A stretch of DNA of 64,000 bases from Lachnospiraceae bacterium (GCA_022766245.1 JALEPL010000022.1:1-64000), one strand, 5' to 3'. Positions 53,787 to 63,768 are shown, counted from the stretch's first letter. Numbers and translations are program-made. The notes: generated by a model not told the origin, from the sequence alone.

Positions 53787-55481
53787 ATGGCAAGGAATGT
53801 AGCGATTGGAATACAGCTGTTTAATGAAGTGATAGAAAAAAAGTGCTTTTATGTTGATAAAACGAATTTTATAAAAGAATGGTGGGAGAGCAATGACAGC
53901 GTGACATTGATTAACCGTCCCCGCCGTTTTGGAAAGACTCTGAACATGAGTATGGTGGAGCAGTTTTTTTCTGTGGACTACAAAGATCGGGGAGATTTGT
54001 TCGAGGGGCTTTCCATCTGGCAAGATGAGAACTACAGACAGATTCAGGGGACCTACCCGGTCATCAGTCTGTCCTTTGCCAATGTGAAGGAAAGGAATTA
54101 CCAGTCTACTCGTAAAAAGATTTGCCAGATGATTGCAGAATTATATACAAGAAATTCTTTTCTTTTGGACTGTCCGGCTATTGAAGAGGGGGACAGAGCA
54201 TTCTTTCAACGGGTTTCTGCGGATATGGATGATGTGGATGCAACCATGGCGATCCATTATCTATCGAAGTTTTTATATCTTTATTATGGCAAAAAAGTCA
54301 TCATCCTTTTGGATGAATACGATACCCCAATGCAGGAAGCCTATGTGGATGGATACTGGGATGACCTGGTGGCCTTTACAAGAAGCCTTTTCAACTCCAC
54401 CTTTAAGACAAATCCCTGGCTGGAGCGGGGCATCATGACGGGTATCACGAGGGTTAGCAAGGAGTCCATTTTTTCTGATTTGAATAATCTGAAGGTTGTA
54501 ACCACAACTTCTGACGAGTATGCCACATCTTTTGGCTTTACCGAGGAAGAAGTATTTGCTGCATTGGATGAATGTGGTCTTTCTGAGGAAAGGGGAGAAG
54601 TCAAGAGATGGTATGATGGATTTATTTTTGGAAAACACAAAGATATCTATAATCCGTGGTCGATTCTGAATTTCCTGGATACCGGGAATTTTACCACCTA
54701 TTGGGCCAACACCAGTTCAAATAGTCTGGTGGGAAAGCTGATTCGGGAAGGAAACCGGAACGTAAAGGCTCAGTTCGAGATGCTGCTGCGGGGGGAGACC
54801 ATTCGGATTCCCATCGATGAGCAGATTGTGTACAATCAGCTGGATCACAATGAAGATGCGGTCTGGAGTCTGCTTCTGGCAAGCGGTTACTTAAAGGTGC
54901 TTTCCTATGACCGGATGGAGTTGCTCTCCCCCGGGCAGGAGCAGATGTATGAACTGGCACTGACCAACTACGAAGTGGTGCGTATGTTTGATGGTATGGT
55001 GCGCAGTTGGTTCATGGAAGTAAAGGGAGACTACAACGACTTTGTAAAGGCACTGCTGCAGGGCAATCAGAAGGCTATGAATGCCTATATGAATCGTGTG
55101 GCACTGAATACCTTTAGCTATTTTGATGCTGGAAGTAGACCATCCGGGGAAGAACCGGAGCGCTTTTATCATGGCTTTGTTTTAGGATTGATTGTGGATT
55201 TGCAGGACAGATACCTCATCACCTCCAACCGGGAAAGCGGTTTCGGAAGATATGATGTGATGCTGGAGCCGAAAAATCCACAAGTGGATGATGCCATTAT
55301 CCTGGAATTCAAGGTGCATGATCCGGAGGATGAAGAGACGTTAAAAGACACGGTGCAGGCAGCCCTGATTCAGATTGAAGAAAAACAGTACGCAGCTCAG
55401 CTTGCTGCACGGGGAATTCCAACGGAGCATATCCGCAGCTATGGATTTGCTTTTCAGGGGAAAAGGGTGCTGATTGGATGA
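53787..55481 (+). CDS. AAA-ATPase-like protein with C-terminal PD-(D/E)XK nuclease domain, paralogue 2
   Basis: 564 residues, the same length and layout as the protein at 33958: P-loop RPRRFGKTLNMSM, Walker B VIILLDEYDTPMQ, and the nuclease-like C terminus with DDAIILEFKV. From about residue 165 on the two are nearly identical; residues about 100-165 diverge strongly (TRNSFLLDCPAIEEGDRAFF against the other copy). ATG 53787 follows GGAGG. Function unknown; the repeated presence in one region suggests duplication and movement. Confidence 0.85.
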   Translation: MARNVAIGIQLFNEVIEKKCFYVDKTNFIKEWWESNDSVTLINRPRRFGKTLNMSMVEQFFSVDYKDRGDLFEGLSIWQDENYRQIQGTYPVISLSFANVKERNYQSTRKKICQMIAELYTRNSFLLDCPAIEEGDRAFFQRVSADMDDVDATMAIHYLSKFLYLYYGKKVIILLDEYDTPMQEAYVDGYWDDLVAFTRSLFNSTFKTNPWLERGIMTGITRVSKESIFSDLNNLKVVTTTSDEYATSFGFTEEEVFAALDECGLSEERGEVKRWYDGFIFGKHKDIYNPWSILNFLDTGNFTTYWANTSSNSLVGKLIREGNRNVKAQFEMLLRGETIRIPIDEQIVYNQLDHNEDAVWSLLLASGYLKVLSYDRMELLSPGQEQMYELALTNYEVVRMFDGMVRSWFMEVKGDYNDFVKALLQGNQKAMNAYMNRVALNTFSYFDAGSRPSGEEPERFYHGFVLGLIVDLQDRYLITSNRESGFGRYDVMLEPKNPQVDDAIILEFKVHDPEDEETLKDTVQAALIQIEEKQYAAQLAARGIPTEHIRSYGFAFQGKRVLIG

Positions 55482-55513
55482 AATTTACTAATCCGTTTCT
55501 GGATTTTATGAGC

Positions 55514-55552
55514 GGCTGCGTAACTGAGCAATGGTTGCGCAGCCGTTTTTTC
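55514..55552 (+). terminator. rho-independent terminator
   Basis: CGGCTGCGTAAC (55514-55525) pairs with GTTGCGCAGCCG (55535-55546) with one wobble, followed by TTTTTT. It ends the AAA-ATPase/nuclease transcript. Confidence 0.92.
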
Positions 55553-55648
55553 TAAAATTTTCGAAAAAATACCTGAAAATTATTTAATGTGTACAAAAAT
55601 TTCGAGTGATTTGTGGAAAATGTGTCAATAGAATAAACCATAAGATTT

Positions 55649-55657
55649 TGTTATAAT
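55649..55657 (+). promoter_or_regulatory. extended -10 promoter of the galactanase gene
   Basis: TTGTTATAAT contains the extended -10 form TGnTATAAT (TATAAT at 55652-55657). The -35 region is poor, which fits an extended -10 promoter or one needing an activator. Confidence 0.6.
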
Positions 55658-55672
55658 AAACATGAACAAACG

Positions 55673-55682
55673 GTTGCGCAAC
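55673..55682. promoter_or_regulatory. candidate LacI-family operator of the galactanase gene
   Basis: GTTGCGCAAC is a perfect palindrome with a central CG, as in LacI/GalR-family operators, placed just after the expected transcription start. A half-like site, ATTGCGCAC, follows at 55690-55698. This would allow galactan-dependent derepression; no regulator gene is in the window. Confidence 0.45.
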
Positions 55683-55757
55683 AAAAGGGATTGCGCACTT
55701 CACAAACACCTCGCCATTATCATGGTGACTTATGGAAAAGAATTGGAGGAAAGGATT

Positions 55758-58700
55758 ATGAGTGGAAAGGGAATGGGGAAGAGACGAGTTGGAAAGACTG
55801 TAGTATCTTTTTTACTGACATTTGCGATGCTGCTCACATCATCTGCTGTGGCACAGCTGGGTGGCATAACGGTGTCGGCAGAGGATAGTTGGACGGATAC
55901 GGGTCTGATTACCAATGGAGATTTTGAGACGAGCGATAGCACTGTCTGGACGACAAATATGACTTCCACGGAAAGCTGGTCGGGTGGACAGGTAAAAGAT
56001 GGTCTGGGTGAAGGGTATGTTCATGTAATGCAGTTTTACAATGGAGTAGACTCAAATACTGCGACATTGAAACAAACTGTCAGCGATGTGGAAGCTGGAA
56101 CTTATCGTTTGTTTTTTGAAGAGATGGGAAATGCAAGTGTTTCTACCAGTAGTTTTCAAATATCAGTAAAGTCCAATGGGGTGTCCAAATATACAAGTGA
56201 TGCCATATCATCCACCAACAGTTGGGGAACATGGAAAGATGTCGCATCAGGTGAATTTGTATTAGATTCTAAATCGAATTTGGAAATCACAATCACGATG
56301 CAGATGACAAAAGAAGCAACGATGTGCTTTGATAATTTTGTCCTGCAGAAGAAGACGACATCTTCTGGAGGCGAAGCGGAATTTGATGGTATGTTGGAGG
56401 ATTTTGAAACTGATAATGTTCTGAATGATTGGATTATTACAGAGGGAAACAACGTAAACAGAACAATCAAAAAAGAACCTGAGTGGTCTACCAATAATCA
56501 AACTAGTTATTTCCATATAGATAACCAAACAGGAAATGAAGCAACGTTTGGTATGAATCGCACAATCAGTGATGTCCCAGCAGGAACTTATTCTCTTTCC
56601 TACATTTTGGATAGTGATTCTTCATTTGATGACCCGGGCTTAGCTGTACAGCTGCGGGATGGGGATAGGATTTTGGTTACCAGTAGTTTTACGCAGGTTA
56701 ATGGTTATAATACTTGGAAGAATGTGGTAACCAATCCGTTTACATTAGATAATACATCAAATCTTACCATAGTGATTTCCGGAACCATGCCGAAAAATTA
56801 TTGGGCAGGATTGGATGAGATTAAGTTGGTTGCGGTCACACCGGAAGAAGATGATGATATCAGTTTATCCCAATTGCAAGCATTGCTTGAAAGCGTGCCC
56901 AGAAATTATGAGACAGCAGGATTCACAAGCAGTTCGTTGGCGGACTTAAGCGCAGCAATTGAGGCGGCAAAAGGATGTACGGCAGAAAGTGATGCTGCCA
57001 CGATTGAGTCATGTTATACAGCACTGGATACAGCCTTAAAGTCACTTGTATATCAGGATTCCAAAATCTATGTGAAAAAAGTAGATGGTATGAGAGACGA
57101 TTTCATCAAAGGAATCGATATTTCATCCTATATTTCAGAGGTAAATAGTGGTGTTGTTTATCGGAATTGGGATGGTCAGGCAGTTGAAGGAAAAGAATTC
57201 ATCAAACTGTTCGCAGCAGAAGGGGTAAATTATATCCGGCTTCGTGTATGGAATGATCCCAAAACCACCAGTGGCACTTACTATGGTGGTGGCAACAATG
57301 ATTTGGTTAGAACCGTAGAAATTTGTAATATTATTAGAGACTACAATACAACATATGGAGATACTTACGGTGAAATAAAAGTTCTCGTAGATATCCAGTA
57401 TTCGGATTTCTGGGCAGACCCGGATAAGCAGGCGGCACCGAAGGCATGGCAGGGGATGAACATTGATCAGAAGACTGCAGCAGTGTCCGAGTTTACCAAT
57501 ACGGTATTGACACAGGTTGCTGCAACCCGTGTTGAGATTGGAATGGTTCAGATAGGAAACGAGACCAACACAGGAATTTGCGGTGAAAGAATTCCTGAGT
57601 ATAGTACAGAGGGAAGTACAAACGAGGCGAAAGCAAAGTTAGCTGATACCGGATATATTAAGATATTCAAAGCCGGATGTGAAGCGGTTGATACATATAA
57701 TCGTGCAAATAGTACAAATATAAAAAAGGTGGTTCATTTTACAGATCCACATAACGCTGGTACTTATTTTGCGCAGATGTTATTGGATGGTGGCGTGAAT
57801 TATGATGTATATGCCACTTCTTACTATCCGTTCTGGCATGGAACCACCAGCAACTTAAACACCATGCTGAAAAACATATCGAATCTTCAAAATGAATCTG
57901 GCAACAACATTGAGGTAATGGTTGCTGAAACCCAGTATGTCTATACCAACGAGGACTACGATGGAGCAGATAATCAGGCATATGAGGGAAAAAATAATAT
58001 TGATTTGTCCGGATGGCCGGTATCTGTACAGGGTCAGGCAAATGAGCTGAGAGATGTGATCGCAGCAGTAGCAGGGGTCGGTGAACGTGGAATCGGAGCA
58101 TTTTACTGGGAGCCGGGCTGGCTAGGTGTTGGCAATGCTTATGATGAAAACGGCGAGTTGAGTGAAACGGCACTTGCTGCAAATAAGAATAAGTGGGAAA
58201 CCTATGGTTCCGGATGGGCAACAGATGCAGCGGCAGAGTATGATACCAGTGCGGCCGAATGGGGCGGCGGTGGAACCAATAACGAGAATGCGTCGTTGTT
58301 TGATTTTACAGGTCATCCGCAATCCTCCTTACATGTGTTTAAATATGTAAATTATGGAGCAGTGGCCAGTCAGAAGTCCTATTACAATTATGAATATGGT
58401 GCGGATCAAGGAAGCATTACTATTTCAGCAGGCCTTACAGCATCTGAGATTCAGAAAAAACTAGAGGATGGAATTAAAGGAGTTTATATTCTTTACAATG
58501 ATGGTTCAAAAGGGGATAAGGTAGTTCCAATCGCATGGAGCGCCAGCAGTCTGTCTGAGTTGGAGAAAAAGATTGCTACGAATAGTGCAATTGGAAATGC
58601 ATACTTAGTAAAAGGAACCGTTACAGTTGATGGGGAAGCACATGATGTGCAGGCTACGGTAAATGTGGAACCGGCAAAGAACCTGTTGAAAAATGGTAAT

Positions 58701-59948
58701 TTTGAGTCGATGGACGGATGGACGGCTGAGCCGGCAAGCATAGTTTTCCAGGATTCAGATAATCCAAGAAATGGAGCAGATAATAATAGAAAATGTATTG
58801 CTTTTAAGACATACGGTCCCAATGTAACAGGTCTTACAGCCGATGGAAATGGTTGCTATCTAGCAACAGTATCCCAGAATGTAACGATTACCGAACCCGG
58901 TGTGTACGAGGCAAAAGCATTTTTTGAGGGAGCAAGCGGAACCGGAGAGAGAACTGGAGAAAAAATTAATGTGACGGTTGCTTATGGTGATACAACATTG
59001 ACATCAAATGCGGTTGTTCTTTCTGGTTGGATGAATTGGCAGTGTGCAACGGTCAGCGAAATAACTGTTACACAGAAAATGATTGATGAGGGAAATAATA
59101 CCCTTACTGTAAGCGCTAACTTGTTGTTATGCAAGGACACATGGGGATCGTTGGATGATTTTTATCTGTACAAGATTGCTGATGTAACGGAGACACCGGA
59201 AACACCTGCAGATTCTGAGAGTCCAGTAACACCTACAGAGCCCACAAAGCCTACAGTTCCTACAACACCTACAAAGCCTACAACACCTGTAGAAACGGAG
59301 ATACCCACAAAGCCTACAACTCCGGTAGTTCCTCCTGCCAGCGGCGTCACAAGTGTCACAGCAAGCAGTCAGGCAGGAGCACCGTCTGTCAGCATCGAGA
59401 CCGATAGCAGTAAACTGGCATCCATGTTATGTACGGAAGCAGAGCAGAAGAAAATTGCAGAGGGTACACCATTATATGTTTCCATGACTGTGGCAAATAT
59501 CACAGCCACTGTCAGCCAGAAAGAAAAGGAACTGGTAACGACTGCGGCAAAAGGCTACAACATAGGAGAATATTTAGATATTACACTGTTTAAACAGTTG
59601 GGAAATGATCCCAAGAGTAAGGTGACCGAAGTGAATGGAAAGCTTCAGGTGGCAGTCACCGTTCCTACGGCACTTTTGAATACGGATGCTTCTGTGAACA
59701 GAACTTATAAGATGGTTCGAATTCATAACGATGAGGCAACACTTCTGGACAGCAACTTTAACAAGGCAACCGGCGTGCTCACATTTGAGACAGATAGGTT
59801 TTCCACCTATGCCATTGTTTATACCGATAGTGACGTACCTGTAACAGGTGATGCCACACCGATTGCTGCCTGGGCATGGATTTTAGTAATCTCTGCAGCA
59901 CTTTTGATTGCAGCTTTTGGCATCTACAGAAGAAGACAGAGAAGATAA
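55758..59948 (+). CDS. secreted multidomain endo-beta-1,4-galactanase (GH53)
   Basis: 1396 residues from ATG 55758 (GGAGG upstream). Signal peptide at 1-42. Two CBM-like jelly rolls (about 48-200 and 210-360), a FIVAR-like helical segment (365-430), then GH53 (about 445-820): acid/base E602 in QIGNETNTG, nucleophile E724 in VMVAETQY. An Ig-like Big_4 region and a CBM61-like galactan-binding domain follow, then a Pro/Thr linker, a beta domain, and a VPVTGD sorting-like motif with TM and RRRQRR tail. It cleaves pectic galactan at the cell surface. Alone here, with no transporter or beta-galactosidase adjacent. Confidence 0.92.
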   Translation: MSGKGMGKRRVGKTVVSFLLTFAMLLTSSAVAQLGGITVSAEDSWTDTGLITNGDFETSDSTVWTTNMTSTESWSGGQVKDGLGEGYVHVMQFYNGVDSNTATLKQTVSDVEAGTYRLFFEEMGNASVSTSSFQISVKSNGVSKYTSDAISSTNSWGTWKDVASGEFVLDSKSNLEITITMQMTKEATMCFDNFVLQKKTTSSGGEAEFDGMLEDFETDNVLNDWIITEGNNVNRTIKKEPEWSTNNQTSYFHIDNQTGNEATFGMNRTISDVPAGTYSLSYILDSDSSFDDPGLAVQLRDGDRILVTSSFTQVNGYNTWKNVVTNPFTLDNTSNLTIVISGTMPKNYWAGLDEIKLVAVTPEEDDDISLSQLQALLESVPRNYETAGFTSSSLADLSAAIEAAKGCTAESDAATIESCYTALDTALKSLVYQDSKIYVKKVDGMRDDFIKGIDISSYISEVNSGVVYRNWDGQAVEGKEFIKLFAAEGVNYIRLRVWNDPKTTSGTYYGGGNNDLVRTVEICNIIRDYNTTYGDTYGEIKVLVDIQYSDFWADPDKQAAPKAWQGMNIDQKTAAVSEFTNTVLTQVAATRVEIGMVQIGNETNTGICGERIPEYSTEGSTNEAKAKLADTGYIKIFKAGCEAVDTYNRANSTNIKKVVHFTDPHNAGTYFAQMLLDGGVNYDVYATSYYPFWHGTTSNLNTMLKNISNLQNESGNNIEVMVAETQYVYTNEDYDGADNQAYEGKNNIDLSGWPVSVQGQANELRDVIAAVAGVGERGIGAFYWEPGWLGVGNAYDENGELSETALAANKNKWETYGSGWATDAAAEYDTSAAEWGGGGTNNENASLFDFTGHPQSSLHVFKYVNYGAVASQKSYYNYEYGADQGSITISAGLTASEIQKKLEDGIKGVYILYNDGSKGDKVVPIAWSASSLSELEKKIATNSAIGNAYLVKGTVTVDGEAHDVQATVNVEPAKNLLKNGNFESMDGWTAEPASIVFQDSDNPRNGADNNRKCIAFKTYGPNVTGLTADGNGCYLATVSQNVTITEPGVYEAKAFFEGASGTGERTGEKINVTVAYGDTTLTSNAVVLSGWMNWQCATVSEITVTQKMIDEGNNTLTVSANLLLCKDTWGSLDDFYLYKIADVTETPETPADSESPVTPTEPTKPTVPTTPTKPTTPVETEIPTKPTTPVVPPASGVTSVTASSQAGAPSVSIETDSSKLASMLCTEAEQKKIAEGTPLYVSMTVANITATVSQKEKELVTTAAKGYNIGEYLDITLFKQLGNDPKSKVTEVNGKLQVAVTVPTALLNTDASVNRTYKMVRIHNDEATLLDSNFNKATGVLTFETDRFSTYAIVYTDSDVPVTGDATPIAAWAWILVISAALLIAAFGIYRRRQRR

Positions 59949-59983
59949 AATACGCATACCCCATTTTTCCATATTTCATATAT

Positions 59984-60017
59984 TCAGGCGACTGCAGCAT
60001 AGCTTGCGGTCGCCTGA
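59984..60017. terminator. stem-loop after the galactanase gene
   Basis: TCAGGCGACTGCA (59984-59996) pairs with TGCGGTCGCCTGA (60005-60017), 12-13 bp with a wobble and an 8-base loop. The following bases are only moderately T-rich, so termination is likely but not certain. Confidence 0.65.
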
Positions 60018-60129
60018 GTTACTTCTTACAGACTTGCACAATCAGGGCGGCAATGCTAAAATGTCCTCAAAGCATCGCCCAGCTTCGAATGATAGTGTCG
60101 GGTAGAAAAGAAAGATAAGAGGTTTTATC

Positions 60130-61317
60130 ATGTTACAGGGAAAACATATTTTATTAGGTGTGACCGGTGGTATTGCCGCATATAAGACAGCAACGCTAGC
60201 CAGTTTGCTGGTAAAGCAGCATGCGGATGTGCATGTGATTATGACGGAAAATGCAGAGCAGATTATTTCGCCCATTGCATTTGAGGCGTTAACCGGAAAT
60301 AAAGTCATCGATGATACTTTTGATCGAAACAGCGGATATCATGTGGCGCATATCGCCATGGCAGCGGAGGCAGATGTGGTGATGATTGCACCGGCTAGTG
60401 CCAATACCATTGCAAAGCTGGTTCATGGGATTGCGGATAATATGCTGACATCCACCATGCTGGCCTGCACGGTACCGGTGTACGTGGTGCCTGCCATGAA
60501 TACCCATATGTATGAGAATCCGGTGACACAGGACAATCTCAAAAAGCTGACAGATTATGGCTACCGGGTCATTGATCCTGCTACCGGTTTTCTGGCCTGC
60601 GGCTATGATGGAAAGGGCAAGATGCCGGAGCCTGAAGTATTGTTGGAGTATATTTTGCAGGAAGCAGCCTATGAAAAAGATATGGCAGGGAAAAAGGTAC
60701 TGATTACGGCAGGACCCACCAGAGAGTCCATTGATCCCGTGCGCTATATTACGAACCATTCCACCGGAAAGATGGGATATGCACTGGCAAAAAATGCGAT
60801 GCGGAGAGGGGCAGAGGTGACATTGATCACCGGACCTACCAATCTAGAACCACCACTTTTTGCCAATGTAATCCCGGTGGAGACAGCAGAACAGATGTAT
60901 CAGGCGGTGGATGCGCAGTTTGACCGGCAGGATATTGTGGTGATGTCTGCGGCAGTAGCAGATTATCGTCCCATCCATGTGGCAGAGCAGAAGGTGAAAA
61001 AATCCGATGATGCAATGAGTATTGAACTGGAGCGGACGAAGGATATTCTGGGTAGTATGGCAGCACGCAAAAAGAACCAGTTTGTCTGTGGATTTTCTAT
61101 GGAGACCGAACATATGCTGGAGAATTCCAAGGCTAAGCTTGAGAAAAAGAAACTGGATATGATAGTGGCCAATAACCTGAAAGTGGAGGGGGCAGGATTT
61201 GGTACGGATACAAATGTAGTGACGCTGATCACGCCCACCACCACAGAGGAACTGCCCATCATGTCAAAGGATGAGGTGGCAGATACAATTTTTCGTCATA
61301 TTATGGAACTGCTTTGA
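60130..61317 (+). CDS. coaBC: bifunctional phosphopantothenoylcysteine decarboxylase / phosphopantothenate-cysteine ligase
   Basis: Two consecutive steps of coenzyme A synthesis. 395 residues. CoaC flavoprotein half (1-185): GKHILLGVTGGIAAYK, catalytic His in YHVAHI, PAMNTHMYENP and the active-site cysteine in FLACGYDGKGKMPEP. CoaB half (190-395): VLITAGPTRESIDPVRYITNHSTGKMGYALA and the KKKLDMIVANNL segment. AAGAGG lies before ATG 60130. Convergent with aroC, only 21 bases away. Confidence 0.96.
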   Translation: MLQGKHILLGVTGGIAAYKTATLASLLVKQHADVHVIMTENAEQIISPIAFEALTGNKVIDDTFDRNSGYHVAHIAMAAEADVVMIAPASANTIAKLVHGIADNMLTSTMLACTVPVYVVPAMNTHMYENPVTQDNLKKLTDYGYRVIDPATGFLACGYDGKGKMPEPEVLLEYILQEAAYEKDMAGKKVLITAGPTRESIDPVRYITNHSTGKMGYALAKNAMRRGAEVTLITGPTNLEPPLFANVIPVETAEQMYQAVDAQFDRQDIVVMSAAVADYRPIHVAEQKVKKSDDAMSIELERTKDILGSMAARKKNQFVCGFSMETEHMLENSKAKLEKKKLDMIVANNLKVEGAGFGTDTNVVTLITPTTTEELPIMSKDEVADTIFRHIMELL

Positions 61318-61338
61318 TTTGTGCAGTTATTTGTGATT

Positions 61339-62439
61339 TTATCCGTATATCTTCTCCAGTGACTCCATGGTGGCGGTGGTGTTCTGCAGCATGGCATCCA
61401 GAAGTGTAATGGCAGCCATAGATTCCACCACCACTACAGCACGGGGAACGATGATGGGATCGTGGCGACCCTTGATATTGATGTCGATGTTTTCCCCGGA
61501 TTTATTTACCGTGCGCTGGGTGGAAGCGATGGAAGGGGTAGGCTTGAAGGCTGCCCGCAGGATAATGGCACTTCCATCGCTGATTCCGCCTAAGATGCCG
61601 CCGGCATGATTCGTTGCTTTTTCTATTTTTCCTTCTGAATCGGTAAAGAATGCATCATTGTTGGTAAGACCGGTAGCCTGTGCCACGGCAAAACCATCCC
61701 CGATCTCAAAACCTTTCACAGCACCGATAGAAAAGATGGCTTTCGCCAGGTTGGCATCCAGCTTATCAAAAACCGGATCACCGATTCCGGCAGGAACACC
61801 GGAAATGATGCATTCCACGATACCTCCTGCGGAGTTGGTCTCTGCCTTGCAGCGATTCAGATAATCAGCAGCTTCGGCAGCGGCAGCTGCATCCGGCATA
61901 TAGAGCGGGTTGCAGTATATTTCCTCAGCGTCAAATCGGGTAGTGTCAATGGTGACAGGTCCGATCGCTTTGCTGTAGGTTAAAAAGGTAATGCCAAAGT
62001 GAGCCAGAATCTTCGCTGCGATGGCTCCGGCTGCTACACGTCCAATGGTCTCGCGACCGGAGGAACGTCCGCCGCCCCGATAGTCGCGAAAGCCGTATTT
62101 GGCATCATAAGTATAGTCTGCATGCCCGGGACGATAGTAAGTGGCAATATCGCCATAATCTCTGGAACGCTGGTCTTCGTTAGCTATCATGAGTGAAATA
62201 GGTGTTCCGGTGGTCTTTCCCTCGAAGGTTCCGGAAAGGATGCGCACTGAATCGCTTTCCTGCCGTTGGGTGGAGAAAGAGGACTGTCCGGGTCTGCGCC
62301 GGTCTAAGTACTTTTGGATGTCTTCCTCGCAGAGGGGAAGCCCTGCGGGGCATCCGTCGATGACTACACCAATTCCTTTCCCGTGGGACTCGCCCCAGGT
62401 CGTTATTTTAAATATATTTCCAATAGTTGATCCTGCCAT
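61339..62439 (-). CDS. aroC: chorismate synthase
   Basis: Final step of the shikimate pathway (EPSP to chorismate, needs reduced FMN). 366 residues from ATG 62439, which follows CAGGAGG at ideal distance; an upstream in-frame start (62484) adds a non-family stretch. GESHGKGIGVVIDGCPAG is the N-terminal signature, and RSSGRETIGRVAAGAIA and AAFKPTPSI the others. Transcribed alone, divergent from tgt. Confidence 0.97.
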   Translation of the reverse strand: MAGSTIGNIFKITTWGESHGKGIGVVIDGCPAGLPLCEEDIQKYLDRRRPGQSSFSTQRQESDSVRILSGTFEGKTTGTPISLMIANEDQRSRDYGDIATYYRPGHADYTYDAKYGFRDYRGGGRSSGRETIGRVAAGAIAAKILAHFGITFLTYSKAIGPVTIDTTRFDAEEIYCNPLYMPDAAAAAEAADYLNRCKAETNSAGGIVECIISGVPAGIGDPVFDKLDANLAKAIFSIGAVKGFEIGDGFAVAQATGLTNNDAFFTDSEGKIEKATNHAGGILGGISDGSAIILRAAFKPTPSIASTQRTVNKSGENIDINIKGRHDPIIVPRAVVVVESMAAITLLDAMLQNTTATMESLEKIYG

Positions 62440-62486
62440 GAGATACCTCCTGCAATATGAAAAAATTGTAACTACTAACCTCAACC

Positions 62487-62515
62487 ATTATAAGAGATTA
62501 TGCTTAAGGTTGCAA
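62487..62515 (-). promoter_or_regulatory. predicted aroC promoter sharing its -35 box with tgt
   Basis: Minus strand: TTGCAA (62510-62515), 17-base spacer, perfect TATAAT (ATTATA at 62487-62492). TTGCAA is its own reverse complement, so the same six bases also serve the tgt promoter. Confidence 0.7.
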
Positions 62516-62539
62516 TCATTTGTTCATTTATGTTACACT
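62510..62539 (+). promoter_or_regulatory. predicted tgt promoter sharing its -35 box with aroC
   Basis: TTGCAA (62510-62515), 18-base spacer, TACACT (62534-62539). Two polymerases could not occupy the shared -35 hexamer together. Confidence 0.55.
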
Positions 62540-62607
62540 AAAAAACAGTGGTAACAAACTCACACCAATCCCAAAGGAGACATACAAAGTAAAAAGGAAA
62601 GAGTATC

Positions 62608-63768
62608 ATGTATGAATTATTGAAACAGGAAGGAAATGCAAAGCGCGGGGTACTTCACACCGTGCATGGAGAGATACAGACTCCGGTGTTTATGAATGTG
62701 GGAACTGTGGCGGCCATCAAGGGTGCTGTGTCCACGGAGGACTTAGAGCAGATTAAGACCCAGGTACAGTTATCCAACACCTATCATCTTCATGTGCGTC
62801 CCGGAGATAAGCTCATCAAGGAACTTGGCGGACTGCATAAATTCATGGTATGGGACAAGCCTATTCTCACCGACTCCGGCGGATTCCAGGTGTTTTCCCT
62901 GGCAGGTTTGCGCAAAATCAAAGAGGAGGGCGTGTACTTTCATTCCCATATTGATGGGGCAAAGATTTTTATGGGACCGGAGGAAAGTATGCAGATCCAG
63001 TCCAATCTGGGTTCCACCATTGCCATGGCCTTTGACGAGTGTCCAAGCAGTGTGGCGGAGCGCTCCTATGTGGAGGCTTCTGTGGCCAGAACCACCCGTT
63101 GGCTGGAACGGTGCAAACGGGAGATGGCCCGGCTGAATAGTCTGGAGGATACGGTGAATCCCCGTCAGATGCTGTTCGGTATCAACCAGGGAGCAATTTT
63201 TGCCGATATCCGCATCGATCATGCCAGGCAAATCAGTGAAATGGATTTGGATGGTTATGCCATCGGCGGTCTGGCTGTGGGTGAGACCCATGAGGAAATG
63301 TACCATATTATTGAGGAGACAGTGCCGTATCTGCCGAAACATAAGCCTACTTATCTGATGGGTGTGGGAACTCCGATCAATATTTTAGAGGCGGTAGAGC
63401 GTGGCGTGGACTTTTTCGACTGCGTGTACCCTTCCCGAAACGGAAGACATGGTCATGTTTACACCAATCAGGGAAAAAGGAATCTGTTTAACCAGCAGTA
63501 TGAGAAGGATATGCGTCCTATCGAGGAGGGATGTCAGTGTCCCGCCTGTCGCAGATACAGCAGAGCCTATATCCGTCATCTCTTAAAGGCAAAGGAGATG
63601 CTGGGCATGCGTCTTTGCGTGCTGCATAACCTGTATTTCTACAATACTATGATGGAGGAAATCCGGGATGCGCTGGATGAGGGGCGTTTCGCATCTTATA
63701 AAAAGGCTAAAATCGATGGGATGCAGCAGATTGACCGGGAAAAGCAGGAAAATCTAAAAAAAGCATAA
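62608..63768 (+). CDS. tgt: tRNA-guanine transglycosylase
   Basis: Exchanges G34 for preQ1 in GUN-anticodon tRNAs (queuosine pathway). 386 residues. Catalytic Asp residues lie in TDSGGFQVFSL and in the VDFFDCVYPSRNGRHG region, and the zinc site is CQCPACRRY..H. AAAGGAAAG precedes the ATG. The tgt-yajC order is common in bacteria. No queA or preQ1 genes are in the window. Confidence 0.97.
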   Translation: MYELLKQEGNAKRGVLHTVHGEIQTPVFMNVGTVAAIKGAVSTEDLEQIKTQVQLSNTYHLHVRPGDKLIKELGGLHKFMVWDKPILTDSGGFQVFSLAGLRKIKEEGVYFHSHIDGAKIFMGPEESMQIQSNLGSTIAMAFDECPSSVAERSYVEASVARTTRWLERCKREMARLNSLEDTVNPRQMLFGINQGAIFADIRIDHARQISEMDLDGYAIGGLAVGETHEEMYHIIEETVPYLPKHKPTYLMGVGTPINILEAVERGVDFFDCVYPSRNGRHGHVYTNQGKRNLFNQQYEKDMRPIEEGCQCPACRRYSRAYIRHLLKAKEMLGMRLCVLHNLYFYNTMMEEIRDALDEGRFASYKKAKIDGMQQIDREKQENLKKA

